From: Rhabdothermincola sediminis
GTDB taxonomy: Bacteria; Actinomycetota; Acidimicrobiia; Acidimicrobiales; Acidimicrobilacustridaceae
Reading direction: 5' to 3'
NCBI RefSeq assembly: GCF_014805525.1
Contig: NZ_JACFSZ010000009.1
Coordinates: 1 to 64,000 of the forward strand
Length of the DNA stretch: 64,000 bases
In this document: positions 44,975-52,951 of the stretch, piece after piece
How the letters are laid out: every line of letters begins with the position of its first letter
Numbering within the stretch: position 1 is the stretch's first letter
Notes under the pieces: model-generated
The model's input: only the letters and a program-made list of their open reading frames with translations
Database searches by the model: none
Told to the model about the DNA's origin: nothing
Program-made: the position numbers and the translations under genes

Positions 44975-45403
44975 ATGCGGATCGCTTTCGGTACCGACGA
45001 GAGCACCCCGCTCACCGACGCCGTGCAGCGCCGGCTGCGGGAGGCGGGCCACGAGGTGGTGGTGGTCGGCGAGGGCGACCCCTGGCCCGAGGTCGGCCGG
45101 CGGGTCGGCGAGGCGGTCGCGGGCGGCCGTGCCGAGCGGGGGGTCGTCTGCTGCTGGACGGGCACCGGGGTGTCGATCGCCGCGAACAAGGTGCCCGGAG
45201 TGCGGGCGGCGCTGTGCACCGACGCCGAGACGGCTCGGGGGGCACGCCGGTGGAACGACGCCAACGTGCTCGCCCTCGGGTTGCGGCTGACCTCGGAGGA
45301 GGTGGCAGGCGAGATGCTCGACGCCTTCCTCACCACCGACGTGGACGACGACGAGCGCGCCGCCATCGCCCGGCTCGAACAGCCCGGACCGGGTAGGTTG
45401 TGA
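44975..45403 (+). CDS. RpiB/LacA/LacB-family sugar-phosphate isomerase
   Basis: 142 residues starting MRIAFGTDESTPLTDAVQRR. The RpiB block GVVCCWTGTGVSIAANKVPGV includes the conserved Cys-x-x-Gly-x-Gly region, followed by ARRWNDANVLALGLRL. It would interconvert a ketose- and an aldose-phosphate. The true ribose-5-phosphate isomerase is not proven; the N-terminal DH of RpiB is replaced by DE, so it may act on another sugar. It starts 4 bp before the GYD gene in the same direction. Confidence 0.88.
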   Translation: MRIAFGTDESTPLTDAVQRRLREAGHEVVVVGEGDPWPEVGRRVGEAVAGGRAERGVVCCWTGTGVSIAANKVPGVRAALCTDAETARGARRWNDANVLALGLRLTSEEVAGEMLDAFLTTDVDDDERAAIARLEQPGPGRL

Positions 45404-45407
45404 GACG

Positions 45408-45719
45408 ATGCCGACGTTCGTGATGCTCTCCGTCCTCGGTCCCGACGGCTCCGCCACCTTGCGCACCAACCCGCGCCGCATCAAGGAGGTCAATGCCGAG
45501 GTCGAGGCGATGGGGGCGAAGGTCAAGGACCAGTACGCGTTGTTGGGCCAGTGGGACTTCATCACGATCATCGAGGCGCCCAACGAGGGCGTCATGGCTC
45601 GCATCGCCACCACGCTCGCCGCTCGGGGCACCCTCAAGACCCGCACCCTGACCGCCATCCCGGTCGACGAGTTCATCGCCCTGCTGGGCGAAGGGGTGGG
45701 CGAAGCCCCGCCGCACTAG
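45408..45719 (+). CDS. GYD-domain protein
   Basis: 103 residues of the GYD (dimeric alpha/beta-barrel-like) family: PTFVMLSVLGPDGSATLRTN, GAKVKDQYALLGQWDFITII and KTRTLTAIPVDEF are characteristic. These small proteins are widespread and of unknown reaction. It begins 4 bp after the isomerase stop, so both genes are co-transcribed. Confidence 0.85.
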   Translation: MPTFVMLSVLGPDGSATLRTNPRRIKEVNAEVEAMGAKVKDQYALLGQWDFITIIEAPNEGVMARIATTLAARGTLKTRTLTAIPVDEFIALLGEGVGEAPPH

Positions 45720-45741
45720 GGCGCCACGGCCTACCAGCTGC

Positions 45742-45996
45742 TCAGTACCACCACATGCCTCGCCGCCGCTCGCGGCGCACGTCGGCCTCCGCGAACGGCA
45801 GGGGCAGTTCCATCCCGTCGGAGAGCCGCCGCAACCGATACCCGCCCGGACTGTGCCCGATCACCTCGAACCCCCGAGCCCAGCGACCATCGAGACGGTT
45901 GCGCACCTCGACCCGCGCCCCGGGCATCAACGGCTCTGCCGTGCCCTCCAGCTGCTCGCTGCGAACGTGATCGACGGGTTCCACGGCCGGCCTCAT
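45742..45996 (-). CDS. Small hypothetical protein, basic
   Basis: 84 residues. A SH3/Tudor-like core, PGARVEVRNRLDGRWARGFEV then GYRLRRLSDG, is followed by a basic, Trp-ending tail (RRERRRGMWWY). It is convergent with the GYD gene. The pattern of alternating strands supports a real small domain; function unknown. Confidence 0.6.
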   Translation of the reverse strand: MRPAVEPVDHVRSEQLEGTAEPLMPGARVEVRNRLDGRWARGFEVIGHSPGGYRLRRLSDGMELPLPFAEADVRRERRRGMWWY

Positions 45997-46134
45997 TCTC
46001 CCGCTCGGGTCCGATCACGTCCACCATCTCGTCCGGAACCTGCGGCGGCAGGCTCGGACGCCGGTTGCGCCAGGTCGCGGGCGGTCGTCGCGTACACTAC
46101 GCACCACGGGGCAAGCCAACCAGGGGGTGGAGGG

Positions 46135-47835
46135 ATGACCACGGCGCATGATCTGCACGGCCGGGCACGGAGCTTCGCCGTGGCGGTGCTGCTCGCGATG
46201 GCGGTCCTCGCGGCGGCGTGTGGAGGTGGCGGCGGCAACGATCAGACTGGTGCGACCTCGAACACGTTGGCACCGGACGTGACCGTGGCGCCGGCCGGCG
46301 ACGTGCGGACCGGCGGCAAGCTGGTGTACGGCATCGAGGCCGAGACGTCCGGGTTCGATCCCACCACCGACCGGTGGGCGATCTCGGGCAACCTGATCGC
46401 CTTCGCCATCTTCGATCCACTGGCGGCCTACGACGCGGACGGCAACCTGCGGCCCTACCTGGCCGAGTCGTTCACCCCGAACGACGACTTCACGCGCTGG
46501 ACCATCAAGGTTCGCCCGAACATCACGTTCCACAACGGCACGCCGCTCAACGGAGCCGCGGTCGCGGGGGCGCTCAACGCGATCCGAGAGTCCGTTCTCG
46601 CCGGTGGAGCGCTGCGCAACGTGACGAACGTCGAGGTCCCCTCCGGTGACCCCATGTCCGTGGTGGTCACCATGCGAAACCCGTGGGCGTCGTTCCCGGC
46701 GGTGCTGGTGGGGCAGGCCGGGGTGGTGCCGGCGCCGGAGCAGCTCAACGCGACCGGCGAGGCCAAGTCCCGGCAGCCGATCGGCACCGGCCCGTTCGTG
46801 TTCAAGCAGTGGATCCCCGACAACCGGTTCGTGGCCTCCCGCAACGAGAACTACTGGATGCGCGACAGCGAGGGCCGGCAATTGCCCTATCTGAGCGAGG
46901 TGGAGTTCCGGCCGATCCCCGACGTGCAGACCAGGGTGAGCGCCCTCCAGACCGGGGACGTGAGCATGATCCACACCACCGATCCGTTGACCATCGCGGA
47001 CCTGAAGCTCCAAGCGGAGGCCGGTCAGATCCAAGCGGTGGAGGACCGGGGTGAGAACGAAGAGACGTTCATCATGTTCAACACCAGCAAGCCCCCGTTC
47101 GACAACGTGCTGGCGAGGCGCGCCGTGGCGTACGCGGTCAACTACGACACGTACCTGAGCACCTTCCAGATCCCGCCCAGCCTGGCCGCCGACAGCGCGT
47201 TCGGGAAGAACTCGCCGTATCACGTCGACTCCGGCTTCCCGACCTACGACCCGGAGCGGGCACGCCAGTTCGTGGCGGAGTATGAAGCACAGACAGGCCA
47301 GAAGCTGAGCTTCACAATCGGCACGACCCCGGTGCCGGTGAACCAGCAGGCGGCCACTCTGCTCGCCGGGTTCTGCGAGGCGGTCGGCATGCAGGTCTCG
47401 GTGCAAGCCGTCGAGCAGGGCAAGTACATCAGCGACGCGGTCACCGGGAACTACCAGGCGAACCTCTGGCGCCAGTTCGGATCGCCGGATCCCGACGGGG
47501 ACTACCTGTGGTGGCACGAGTCCAACGTCACCGATCCGATCTCGCTCAACATCGCCCGGTTCAAGAACCGTGAGCTGAGCGAGGCGCTGGACAAGGCTCG
47601 GGCGTCCAACGACCCCGAGGTCCGCAAGGAGCAGTACGCCATCGTCCAGCGGATCTGGGCCGATCAAGTGCCCTACGTCTGGCTGAACACAACGACCTGG
47701 CTGATCGCGGCGGAGAACGACGTGCGGAACCTGGGCAACGTCGCCCTGCCGAACGAGCAAGGGGTGGCCGACATCCCCTCCATGGCCTTCCAGTCGGGCT
47801 CCAGCCGCCTCACCATGACCTGGCTCGATCGCTAG
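46135..47835 (+). CDS. Peptide-type ABC substrate-binding lipoprotein (family 5), second copy
   Basis: 566 residues. GGAGGG precedes the ATG at 46135; the signal peptide ends in the lipobox LAAAC. It matches the family-5 pattern and the protein at 25707-27347 closely: GGKLVYGIEAETSGFDP, YLAESFTPNDDFTRWTIKVR, QPIGTGPFVFKQW, VEFRPIPDVQTR and the INIARFKNRELSEAL region. As with the other copy, no permease or ATPase lies next to it. A TACACT hexamer at 46093-46098 could be its -10. Confidence 0.93.
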   Translation: MTTAHDLHGRARSFAVAVLLAMAVLAAACGGGGGNDQTGATSNTLAPDVTVAPAGDVRTGGKLVYGIEAETSGFDPTTDRWAISGNLIAFAIFDPLAAYDADGNLRPYLAESFTPNDDFTRWTIKVRPNITFHNGTPLNGAAVAGALNAIRESVLAGGALRNVTNVEVPSGDPMSVVVTMRNPWASFPAVLVGQAGVVPAPEQLNATGEAKSRQPIGTGPFVFKQWIPDNRFVASRNENYWMRDSEGRQLPYLSEVEFRPIPDVQTRVSALQTGDVSMIHTTDPLTIADLKLQAEAGQIQAVEDRGENEETFIMFNTSKPPFDNVLARRAVAYAVNYDTYLSTFQIPPSLAADSAFGKNSPYHVDSGFPTYDPERARQFVAEYEAQTGQKLSFTIGTTPVPVNQQAATLLAGFCEAVGMQVSVQAVEQGKYISDAVTGNYQANLWRQFGSPDPDGDYLWWHESNVTDPISLNIARFKNRELSEALDKARASNDPEVRKEQYAIVQRIWADQVPYVWLNTTTWLIAAENDVRNLGNVALPNEQGVADIPSMAFQSGSSRLTMTWLDR

Positions 47836-47870
47836 GGCTCCGGCCGACCAGGCCCACTCAGGAGTCCGCG

Positions 47871-47894
47871 GGCCCTGCCTTGCCTGCAAGGGCC
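47871..47894 (+). terminator. Weak candidate terminator after the binding-protein gene
   Basis: GGCCCT and AGGGCC can pair around a 12-nt loop that itself contains the perfect CCTTGC/GCAAGG repeat. No T-tract follows and the RNase HII start is 19 bp away, so this is a tentative call. Confidence 0.3.
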
Positions 47895-47912
47895 GGGGTA
47901 GGGTCCCCCGCC

Positions 47913-48632
47913 GTGGCCCCCAGCTCCGCGCCGCCGCTCCGCAAGGCGCTCAAGCGACACGCGCCCAGCCTCGCCGTGGAGCGGGAGCTGTGGGCCGCCG
48001 GGCATGACCTTGTGGCCGGTCTGGACGAGGTGGGTCGTGGCGCCTGGGCTGGCCCGTTGGTGATCGGCGCGGTCGTGGTGCCCCGGGAGCGGCGGGTCTA
48101 CAAGATCCGCGACTCCAAGCTGCTGACCGAGCGCGAGCGCGAAGCGCTCTTCGATCGCATCACGAGCTGGGCAGTGGCCTGGGCGGTCGGGGTGGCCTCA
48201 CAGCAGGAGTGCGACCAGCTGGGCATGTCGGCGGCGCAGCGGTTAGCGGCGCGCCGGGCGCTCGATCGTCTCGGGGTGGTGCCCGACCAGATCCTGCTGG
48301 ACGGCAAGTGGGATTTCGTCGGCGGGCCGAACACCCACCGGATCGTGAAAGGGGACGCCACCTGCCTCTCGATCGCCGCCGCGTCCATCGTCGCCAAGGT
48401 GTGGCGGGACCGGCTGATGCGCTCGTTGGCGGCCAGCTTCCCGGGGTACGACTTCGATTCCAACAAGGGCTACCCCTGCCCGCGGCACCGGATGGCGCTC
48501 GCCGGGATGGGGCCCACCTCCATCCACCGTCGGAGCTGGGCCTTCATGGATTCCCTGCCCTGGACCGGCGTGGCGCGGGTCAGACCAACCGTGCACCACC
48601 CGCAGCTCTCGCTGTTCGGCGGATCGCGCTGA
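47913..48632 (+). CDS. rnhB: Ribonuclease HII
   Basis: 239 residues. It cuts the RNA strand of RNA-DNA hybrids and removes misincorporated ribonucleotides. The catalytic DEVGRG is at 38-43, a further acidic site lies in ILLDGKWDF, and SIVAKVWRD and FDSNKGYP are conserved. The GTG at 47913 is chosen; a TTG at 47880 would add 11 residues inside the inverted repeat. The C-terminus ends in QLSLFG, a sequence resembling a sliding-clamp binding motif. Confidence 0.93.
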   Translation: MAPSSAPPLRKALKRHAPSLAVERELWAAGHDLVAGLDEVGRGAWAGPLVIGAVVVPRERRVYKIRDSKLLTEREREALFDRITSWAVAWAVGVASQQECDQLGMSAAQRLAARRALDRLGVVPDQILLDGKWDFVGGPNTHRIVKGDATCLSIAAASIVAKVWRDRLMRSLAASFPGYDFDSNKGYPCPRHRMALAGMGPTSIHRRSWAFMDSLPWTGVARVRPTVHHPQLSLFGGSR

Positions 48633-48642
48633 CGCGGCAGGC

Positions 48643-49914
48643 TCAGCCGGCGGTCTGGGTGCCGACGAGGAGGTCCTTGAAGGGCGTCTTGGCGTCGATG
48701 CCGGGGTCCTTCGGCAGGCCGAGCACCCGCTCACCGACGATGTTCTTCATCACCTCGTCGGTGCCCCCGGCCACCTTCATGCCGGGGATCCCGAGCAGCA
48801 GCTGGGACCAGGCGTAGGTTCCCCACTCACCGGTGTTCGCCTGGATCCGCGGGCCGAGCACGTGCGCCACGAAGTTGGCGGTCCGCCACAGGTTGTTGGT
48901 GAGTGACAGCTTGGCGATCGACATCTCGGGACCGGGCATCTGTCCGGCCTTGATCTTCGCCATCGCCCGCTGGTTGGTGTACTTGGCCACCTGGAAGTGG
49001 ATGTAGACGTCCATGAGCTGCTGGCGGACCAGCGGATCGTCGGCCACCTCGAAATGGCGGACGAGCTCGGCCAGCCGGGTGAGGCTGGCCATCCCCATGC
49101 CACCGGCGCCACCGGCACCGATCGACGCCCGCTCGTTCATCAGCGTGGTCAGCGCCACCGTCCAGCCTTGGTTGACGTCACCGAGGCGGTGGCTGTCGGG
49201 CACCCGCACCTCGGTGAAGAACACCTCGTTGAAGTTGGCGCCACCGGTCATCTGCCGCAGCGGGCGGATTTCCACGCCCGGGGCCTTCATGTCGACCACG
49301 AACCCGGTGAGCCCCTTGTGCTTGGGGAGGTCCGGGTCGGTGCGGCAGATGATCTCGCCGATGTCGCTGTAGTGCGCACCGGAGGTCCACACCTTCTGGC
49401 CGGTGATCACCCACTCATCGCCGTCGCGTACCGCCTTGGTCTGCAGGCTGGCGAGATCCGAACCGGCACCGGGCTCGCTGAAGAGCTGGCAGCCGACGAT
49501 GTCACCCCGGTAGAGCTTGGGCAGGTACTCGGCTCTCACCTCGGGAATGGCGTGAGCGAGGATGGTGGGGGCCACCATGCCGAGACCGATGCCGAAGAAC
49601 CCCTGTTCGGGCACCCGGTAGCGAGCCTCGAGTGATTGGTAGAGCTGCTCGTAGGAGCGTGGCAGCTCCCGACCGCCGTACTCGGCCGGGCCGCTGATCC
49701 ACCCCAGGCCCGCGTCGTACCGCTTGGCACGCCACTCCTTGGCCTTGGCCAGCGCAGCCCGCTCCTTCTCCCGGTCGACCTCCTCGAAGAGGGCGACGTC
49801 GTCGCTGCCCTCACCCCAGACGAACTGCTTCTGCTCTTCCTTCAGCTCGGCGTTGGCGTCGAGGAACGCAAGGCACTCCTCACGGAACTCGTCGAGGGTC
49901 GGGATGTCGGCCAT
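48643..49914 (-). CDS. Acyl-CoA dehydrogenase
   Basis: 423 residues of the FAD-dependent acyl-CoA dehydrogenase fold, oxidising acyl-CoA at the alpha-beta bond. FSEPGAGSDLASLQTKAV and ITGQKVWTSGA bind flavin and substrate; VAGGTDEVMKNIVGERVLG is the C-terminal block. The N-terminus has an acidic helical extension (DEFREECLAFLDANAEL) found in the large FadE group. A palindromic operator candidate lies 33 bp upstream. The desaturase gene follows upstream in the same direction, so the two may be co-regulated in lipid metabolism. Confidence 0.94.
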   Translation of the reverse strand: MADIPTLDEFREECLAFLDANAELKEEQKQFVWGEGSDDVALFEEVDREKERAALAKAKEWRAKRYDAGLGWISGPAEYGGRELPRSYEQLYQSLEARYRVPEQGFFGIGLGMVAPTILAHAIPEVRAEYLPKLYRGDIVGCQLFSEPGAGSDLASLQTKAVRDGDEWVITGQKVWTSGAHYSDIGEIICRTDPDLPKHKGLTGFVVDMKAPGVEIRPLRQMTGGANFNEVFFTEVRVPDSHRLGDVNQGWTVALTTLMNERASIGAGGAGGMGMASLTRLAELVRHFEVADDPLVRQQLMDVYIHFQVAKYTNQRAMAKIKAGQMPGPEMSIAKLSLTNNLWRTANFVAHVLGPRIQANTGEWGTYAWSQLLLGIPGMKVAGGTDEVMKNIVGERVLGLPKDPGIDAKTPFKDLLVGTQTAG

Positions 49915-49946
49915 CGGTGGGGTCCTTCCGGTACGACGATCAGAAA

Positions 49947-49964
49947 CTTGACTGTACGGTCAAG
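49947..49964. promoter_or_regulatory. Candidate TetR-type operator before the acyl-CoA dehydrogenase gene
   Basis: CTTGACTGTACGGTCAAG is an 18-bp palindrome with one mismatched pair. It stands 33 bp upstream of the acyl-CoA dehydrogenase start, in the 59-bp gap after the desaturase gene. The half-site TTGAC-N-GTAC resembles operators of TetR-family regulators of lipid genes; the regulator is not in this window. Confidence 0.55.
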
Positions 49965-49973
49965 ATAGCACCG

Positions 49974-51080
49974 TCAGCGGACCCGAGCCCCGCCGGTCTC
50001 CCACGTAGCGGCCTCGGCATAGGTCAGCCACCGCCCCTGCTCGAAGTCGTAGAGCTTGCATCGGCGGGTGTTGGCCATGAAGTCGCGGAAGCGCAACTTC
50101 TCGTCGTGCACGACGTCGGGATAGGCGGCCTTGATGGCGTCGGCGGCCAGCTCGAGGTGGTACATCGGAATGCGCATGTCGACGTGATGGGGCACGTGCA
50201 CCATGATCCAGTGGAGGAAGAAGTTCGCCCCCTTCGGCACCCGGAGGATGGTGGTGCCCTCCACCTGCCCCTTGAACTTCGTCCACTCCCTCCGGGGCCA
50301 CCAGCGGATGCCGGGCTGGACATGGTGGACGTGTACGAACGAGCCGATGACGTAGCTGAAGACCAGGAACGGCACGACCAGGACCTTCAGCACCATCCAG
50401 GCTGCACCGAGCGCCGTGCCGCTCTGCGTCCAGCCCAGCCAGCCCAGGGCCACCGACGCGGAGACCACGAACGCCGCCACGATGAGGCGGTCACGGCGGA
50501 TGACCCGCCGCCAACGGGCCGGTGGCGTGCCGACGATCATCTTGTTCCACCACACCTCGCGTAGGTAGTACGCGCCCGCACCGAGCCACGACCACTCGAA
50601 CCGGTGGCGGAGCCGCTGCAGGCGCGACATGGCGGCGTACTGCGCCGGTGTGTACGGGTGCCACACGAAATCGAAGCCCTCGCGCACGGTGTAGGCGTGA
50701 TGGATGCGGTTGTGCCCCAGCACCCAACCCTCGTAGACGTGCCAGCTCGGCAGCATGGCCAGGTGCCCGATCCAGGAGTTCAGCCGGGCGCTCCTGAACA
50801 GCGAGCCGTGGGCGGCATCATGTGCCACGACGAACAGACCTGAGATGACCACCCCAGAGAGCACCCACATGGCGGCGACGGCCAACGGGTGGTCGAGGGC
50901 GATCAGGCCCCACACCACCAGCCCGTACAGGACCAGGTCGCGGACGAAGTAGTGGAGTCCCTTCCACGTGGGGTTGTCGTAGGCCTTGGCGGGGATCTGC
51001 CGGATGACCGGCATGAGGGAACCGGGCTTGCCGTCGCCGGCCTCACCGGCGGAGGTGGGGGGAGCGTCCAGGAGCGTCAT
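49974..51080 (-). CDS. Membrane fatty-acid desaturase
   Basis: 368 residues with about four membrane helices and the three His boxes of acyl-lipid/acyl-CoA desaturases: HDAAH at 87-91, HNRIHH at 123-128 and HVPHHVD nearer the C-terminus. A di-iron centre formed by these introduces a double bond using oxygen and reductant. The ATG at 51080 (MTLLDAPPTSAG) is preferred, since the longer frame to 51140 would cover the operator at 51091-51108. The acyl-CoA dehydrogenase gene lies downstream. Confidence 0.92.
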   Translation of the reverse strand: MTLLDAPPTSAGEAGDGKPGSLMPVIRQIPAKAYDNPTWKGLHYFVRDLVLYGLVVWGLIALDHPLAVAAMWVLSGVVISGLFVVAHDAAHGSLFRSARLNSWIGHLAMLPSWHVYEGWVLGHNRIHHAYTVREGFDFVWHPYTPAQYAAMSRLQRLRHRFEWSWLGAGAYYLREVWWNKMIVGTPPARWRRVIRRDRLIVAAFVVSASVALGWLGWTQSGTALGAAWMVLKVLVVPFLVFSYVIGSFVHVHHVQPGIRWWPRREWTKFKGQVEGTTILRVPKGANFFLHWIMVHVPHHVDMRIPMYHLELAADAIKAAYPDVVHDEKLRFRDFMANTRRCKLYDFEQGRWLTYAEAATWETGGARVR

Positions 51081-51090
51081 GGCAGACAGC

Positions 51091-51108
51091 CTACCGACCG
51101 GTCGGTAG
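51091..51108. promoter_or_regulatory. Perfect 18-bp palindromic operator before the desaturase gene
   Basis: CTACCGACCGGTCGGTAG is its own reverse complement and ends 10 bp before the desaturase ATG. ACCGACCGGTCGGT is the form of many TetR-family operators. The half-site differs from that at 49947-49964, so two regulators, or two sites of one, would be needed. No tetR gene is visible near. Confidence 0.65.
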
Positions 51109-51132
51109 ACAGTCGAGGTTCCGATCTCAGAG

Positions 51133-51168
51133 CTGATCACCGTCGGCCCGCGGGCCGACGGTGATCAG
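51133..51168. terminator. Perfect 36-bp palindrome across the oxidoreductase stop codon
   Basis: CTGATCACCGTCGGCCCG is followed directly by its exact complement with no spacer. The minus-strand TGA stop of the LLM gene (51165-51167) lies inside the right arm. It would form a very stable hairpin at the end of that message and separate it from the desaturase operator 24 bp further on. No T-tract, so it fits the I-shaped terminators described in actinobacteria. Confidence 0.7.
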
Positions 51169-51947
51169 GCCCGCGAGCGGGCGAGCAGCCGCTCGAGGTT
51201 CGAGAGATCGAAGCGGTCGGTGACAGTGCCCACCCCGAGGATGAGATGGGTGGCACCAGCCTCCAGGTACTCCTCGACCCGGTCGATCTCGCCGGGATCC
51301 ATGAGCCCTACCGTGCGCTCGATCTCCGCGGGGTCGCGACCCACACGGCTGCACCAGTCGTCGAGCACCCGATTCTTGCGCCCGTAGACGTCGGGAGGGC
51401 CGAAGCCGTTCCAGGCGTCGGCGTACTCCGCCACCAGCCGGAGGGTGACCTGCTCGCCCCCGCCGCCGATGAAGATCGGCAGCCGGCCGATCGGCTGCGG
51501 GTCGAGCTTGGCCATCCGGGCCTTGATCCGCTCCAGTCCGGTCTGCAGGTCGTGCAACCGGCGGGATGCGGTGCCGAACTCGTAGCCGTACTCGCGGTAG
51601 TCACGCTCGAACCAGCCGGCACCGATGCCCAGGTAGGCCCGCCCACCACTCAGGTGATCGACCGTGCGGGCCATGTCGGCCAGCAGTTCGGGGTTGCGGT
51701 AGCTGTTGCAGGTGACCATCACCCCGACCATGGCGTTGGAGGTCTCCACCGCCATCGCCGACAGGAGGGTCCACCCCTCGAAGTGCGCACCGTCGGGTGG
51801 GCCGTAGATGGGGAAGAAGTGGTCCCAGACCCACAAGGAGTCCACCCCCATCTGGTCGGCCGCCCGCCATGCGGCCCGCAGAGCGTCGACCGAGGTGTGT
51901 TGCGGGTGGAGTTGCAGACCGACCCTGAACCGTGCCATCCCCGACAC
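51165..51947 (-). CDS. LLM-class, probably F420-dependent oxidoreductase
   Basis: A 260-residue TIM-barrel oxidoreductase of the luciferase-like family. VGLQLHPQHTSVDALRAAWR, LWVWDHFFPIYG, VGVMVTCNSYRNPELLADMA and FIGGGGEQVTLRLVAEYADAWN are typical of F420-dependent members. Start MSGMARFRV could also be the internal MARFRV. F420 use is supported by cofC in the window; the substrate is unknown. Confidence 0.9.
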   Translation of the reverse strand: MSGMARFRVGLQLHPQHTSVDALRAAWRAADQMGVDSLWVWDHFFPIYGPPDGAHFEGWTLLSAMAVETSNAMVGVMVTCNSYRNPELLADMARTVDHLSGGRAYLGIGAGWFERDYREYGYEFGTASRRLHDLQTGLERIKARMAKLDPQPIGRLPIFIGGGGEQVTLRLVAEYADAWNGFGPPDVYGRKNRVLDDWCSRVGRDPAEIERTVGLMDPGEIDRVEEYLEAGATHLILGVGTVTDRFDLSNLERLLARSRA

Positions 51948-52018
51948 CTCCTCGACCGGTTCGAACTCCTCGACCGTCTCGACCGCCCCGACCGCGAGCC
52001 GGACGCCGCGACGGCCGG

Positions 52019-52342
52019 TCAGCCCACGGTCCCGCTGGGAACCTCGGGGACGACCCCGTCGCGGTAGTAGAGGAACAGGTCCTCGATCATCGGCTTGATC
52101 CCGCTGGGGGGTGAGCCGTCGGCCAGGTGCACGGTGATGACGTTGGCGTTGACGTGCACGGCCGTGACCCCACCCCGCTCGAAGAGCATCCGGGCCAGCC
52201 GGTCGGCGGGCTTGTCACCCTGGGCGTCGTCGATGGAGCGGTAGTACTCGTGGCCGGTGCCGGTGATGGCCCGGTTGATCTCGTAACGCACCACACCGGG
52301 GCGGGTCGACTGCTTCTCGATGACGGTGACTGGCTGTCCCAT
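52019..52342 (-). CDS. Conserved hypothetical, weakly Nfu N-terminal-like
   Basis: 107 residues. YRSIDDAQGDKPADRLARML, GVTAVHVNANVITVHLADG and the C-terminal IEDLFLYYRDG recall the alpha/beta layout of the NifU/Nfu N-terminal domain, which would mean a helper of Fe-S assembly, but there is no Cys. I treat the similarity as weak. No signal peptide. Confidence 0.65.
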   Translation of the reverse strand: MGQPVTVIEKQSTRPGVVRYEINRAITGTGHEYYRSIDDAQGDKPADRLARMLFERGGVTAVHVNANVITVHLADGSPPSGIKPMIEDLFLYYRDGVVPEVPSGTVG

Positions 52343-52355
52343 GGCGGCTGCGAGG

Positions 52356-52763
52356 CTACCCCGGGGTCACCTGCAGGGACCATCTCCGGCTCCCCGCAGC
52401 CCAGGCGGGGAGAGACAGCCCGATCGAGATCACCGCCAAGGCGACGTGCACGGCCTTGAACCCGGCGGAGTGGTCGGCGAGGACGATGGCGAGTGCCCGG
52501 ACCAGCCAGACCGACACCGCCCACCCGGCGAAGGCCCGCAGAACGAGAGCGCTCACCCGGTCCAGCGGCTCGCGGCGCGCCCGCCACGCGATCCGAGCGG
52601 TCGCAGCGGCGAAGGCCAGGAACACGGTCGCCAGCACGATGGAGACACCCTTGGCCACCGCCGTCTCGGTGGTGCTCCCCCAGGCGTTGACGATCCGGTT
52701 GATCCACACGAACGCCGTCCAGGCTGCGAGGACGACCAGCCATCGGCGGGTGGAGGAAGGCAT
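52356..52763 (-). CDS. Small integral membrane protein, unknown
   Basis: 135 residues with four hydrophobic segments: WLVVLAAWTAFVWINRIV, VSIVLATVFLAFAAATARIA, ALVLRAFAGWAVSVWLVRAL, and AVHVALAVISIGLSLPAWAA. The ATG at 52763 is taken. It is divergent from the SOS-controlled imuA' gene. Function unknown. Confidence 0.7.
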   Translation of the reverse strand: MPSSTRRWLVVLAAWTAFVWINRIVNAWGSTTETAVAKGVSIVLATVFLAFAAATARIAWRARREPLDRVSALVLRAFAGWAVSVWLVRALAIVLADHSAGFKAVHVALAVISIGLSLPAWAAGSRRWSLQVTPG

Positions 52764-52889
52764 GGGATCCACGCTAGTGGCCACCGGGCCGCCCCCTCGG
52801 GCCGGCCCCGTGCATCGTCTGCGCTCGAGGGGCCTGTCATGGCCCGGCATGGCCTGTCATACCCGAACTGGCGGGGACACTTGCCAGTG

Positions 52890-52905
52890 TCGAACACATG
52901 TTCGA
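52890..52905. promoter_or_regulatory. LexA (SOS) box of imuA'-imuB
   Basis: TCGAAC-ACAT-GTTCGA is a perfect match to the actinobacterial/Bacillus-type SOS box. It is nested in a larger palindrome: arms CTTGCCAGTG...CACTGGCAAG extend it to 52880-52915 with 17 paired positions. It lies 46 bp upstream of the imuA' ATG. Confidence 0.9.
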
Positions 52906-52951
52906 CACTGGCAAGATGGGTCACCGAGGGGTGGCAGCGCCGGATGTCAGG

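Noticed and set aside
52898-52951. ATG at 52898 as start of imuA'
   Set aside because: Lies inside the LexA box, so it could not be on a LexA-controlled transcript starting downstream.
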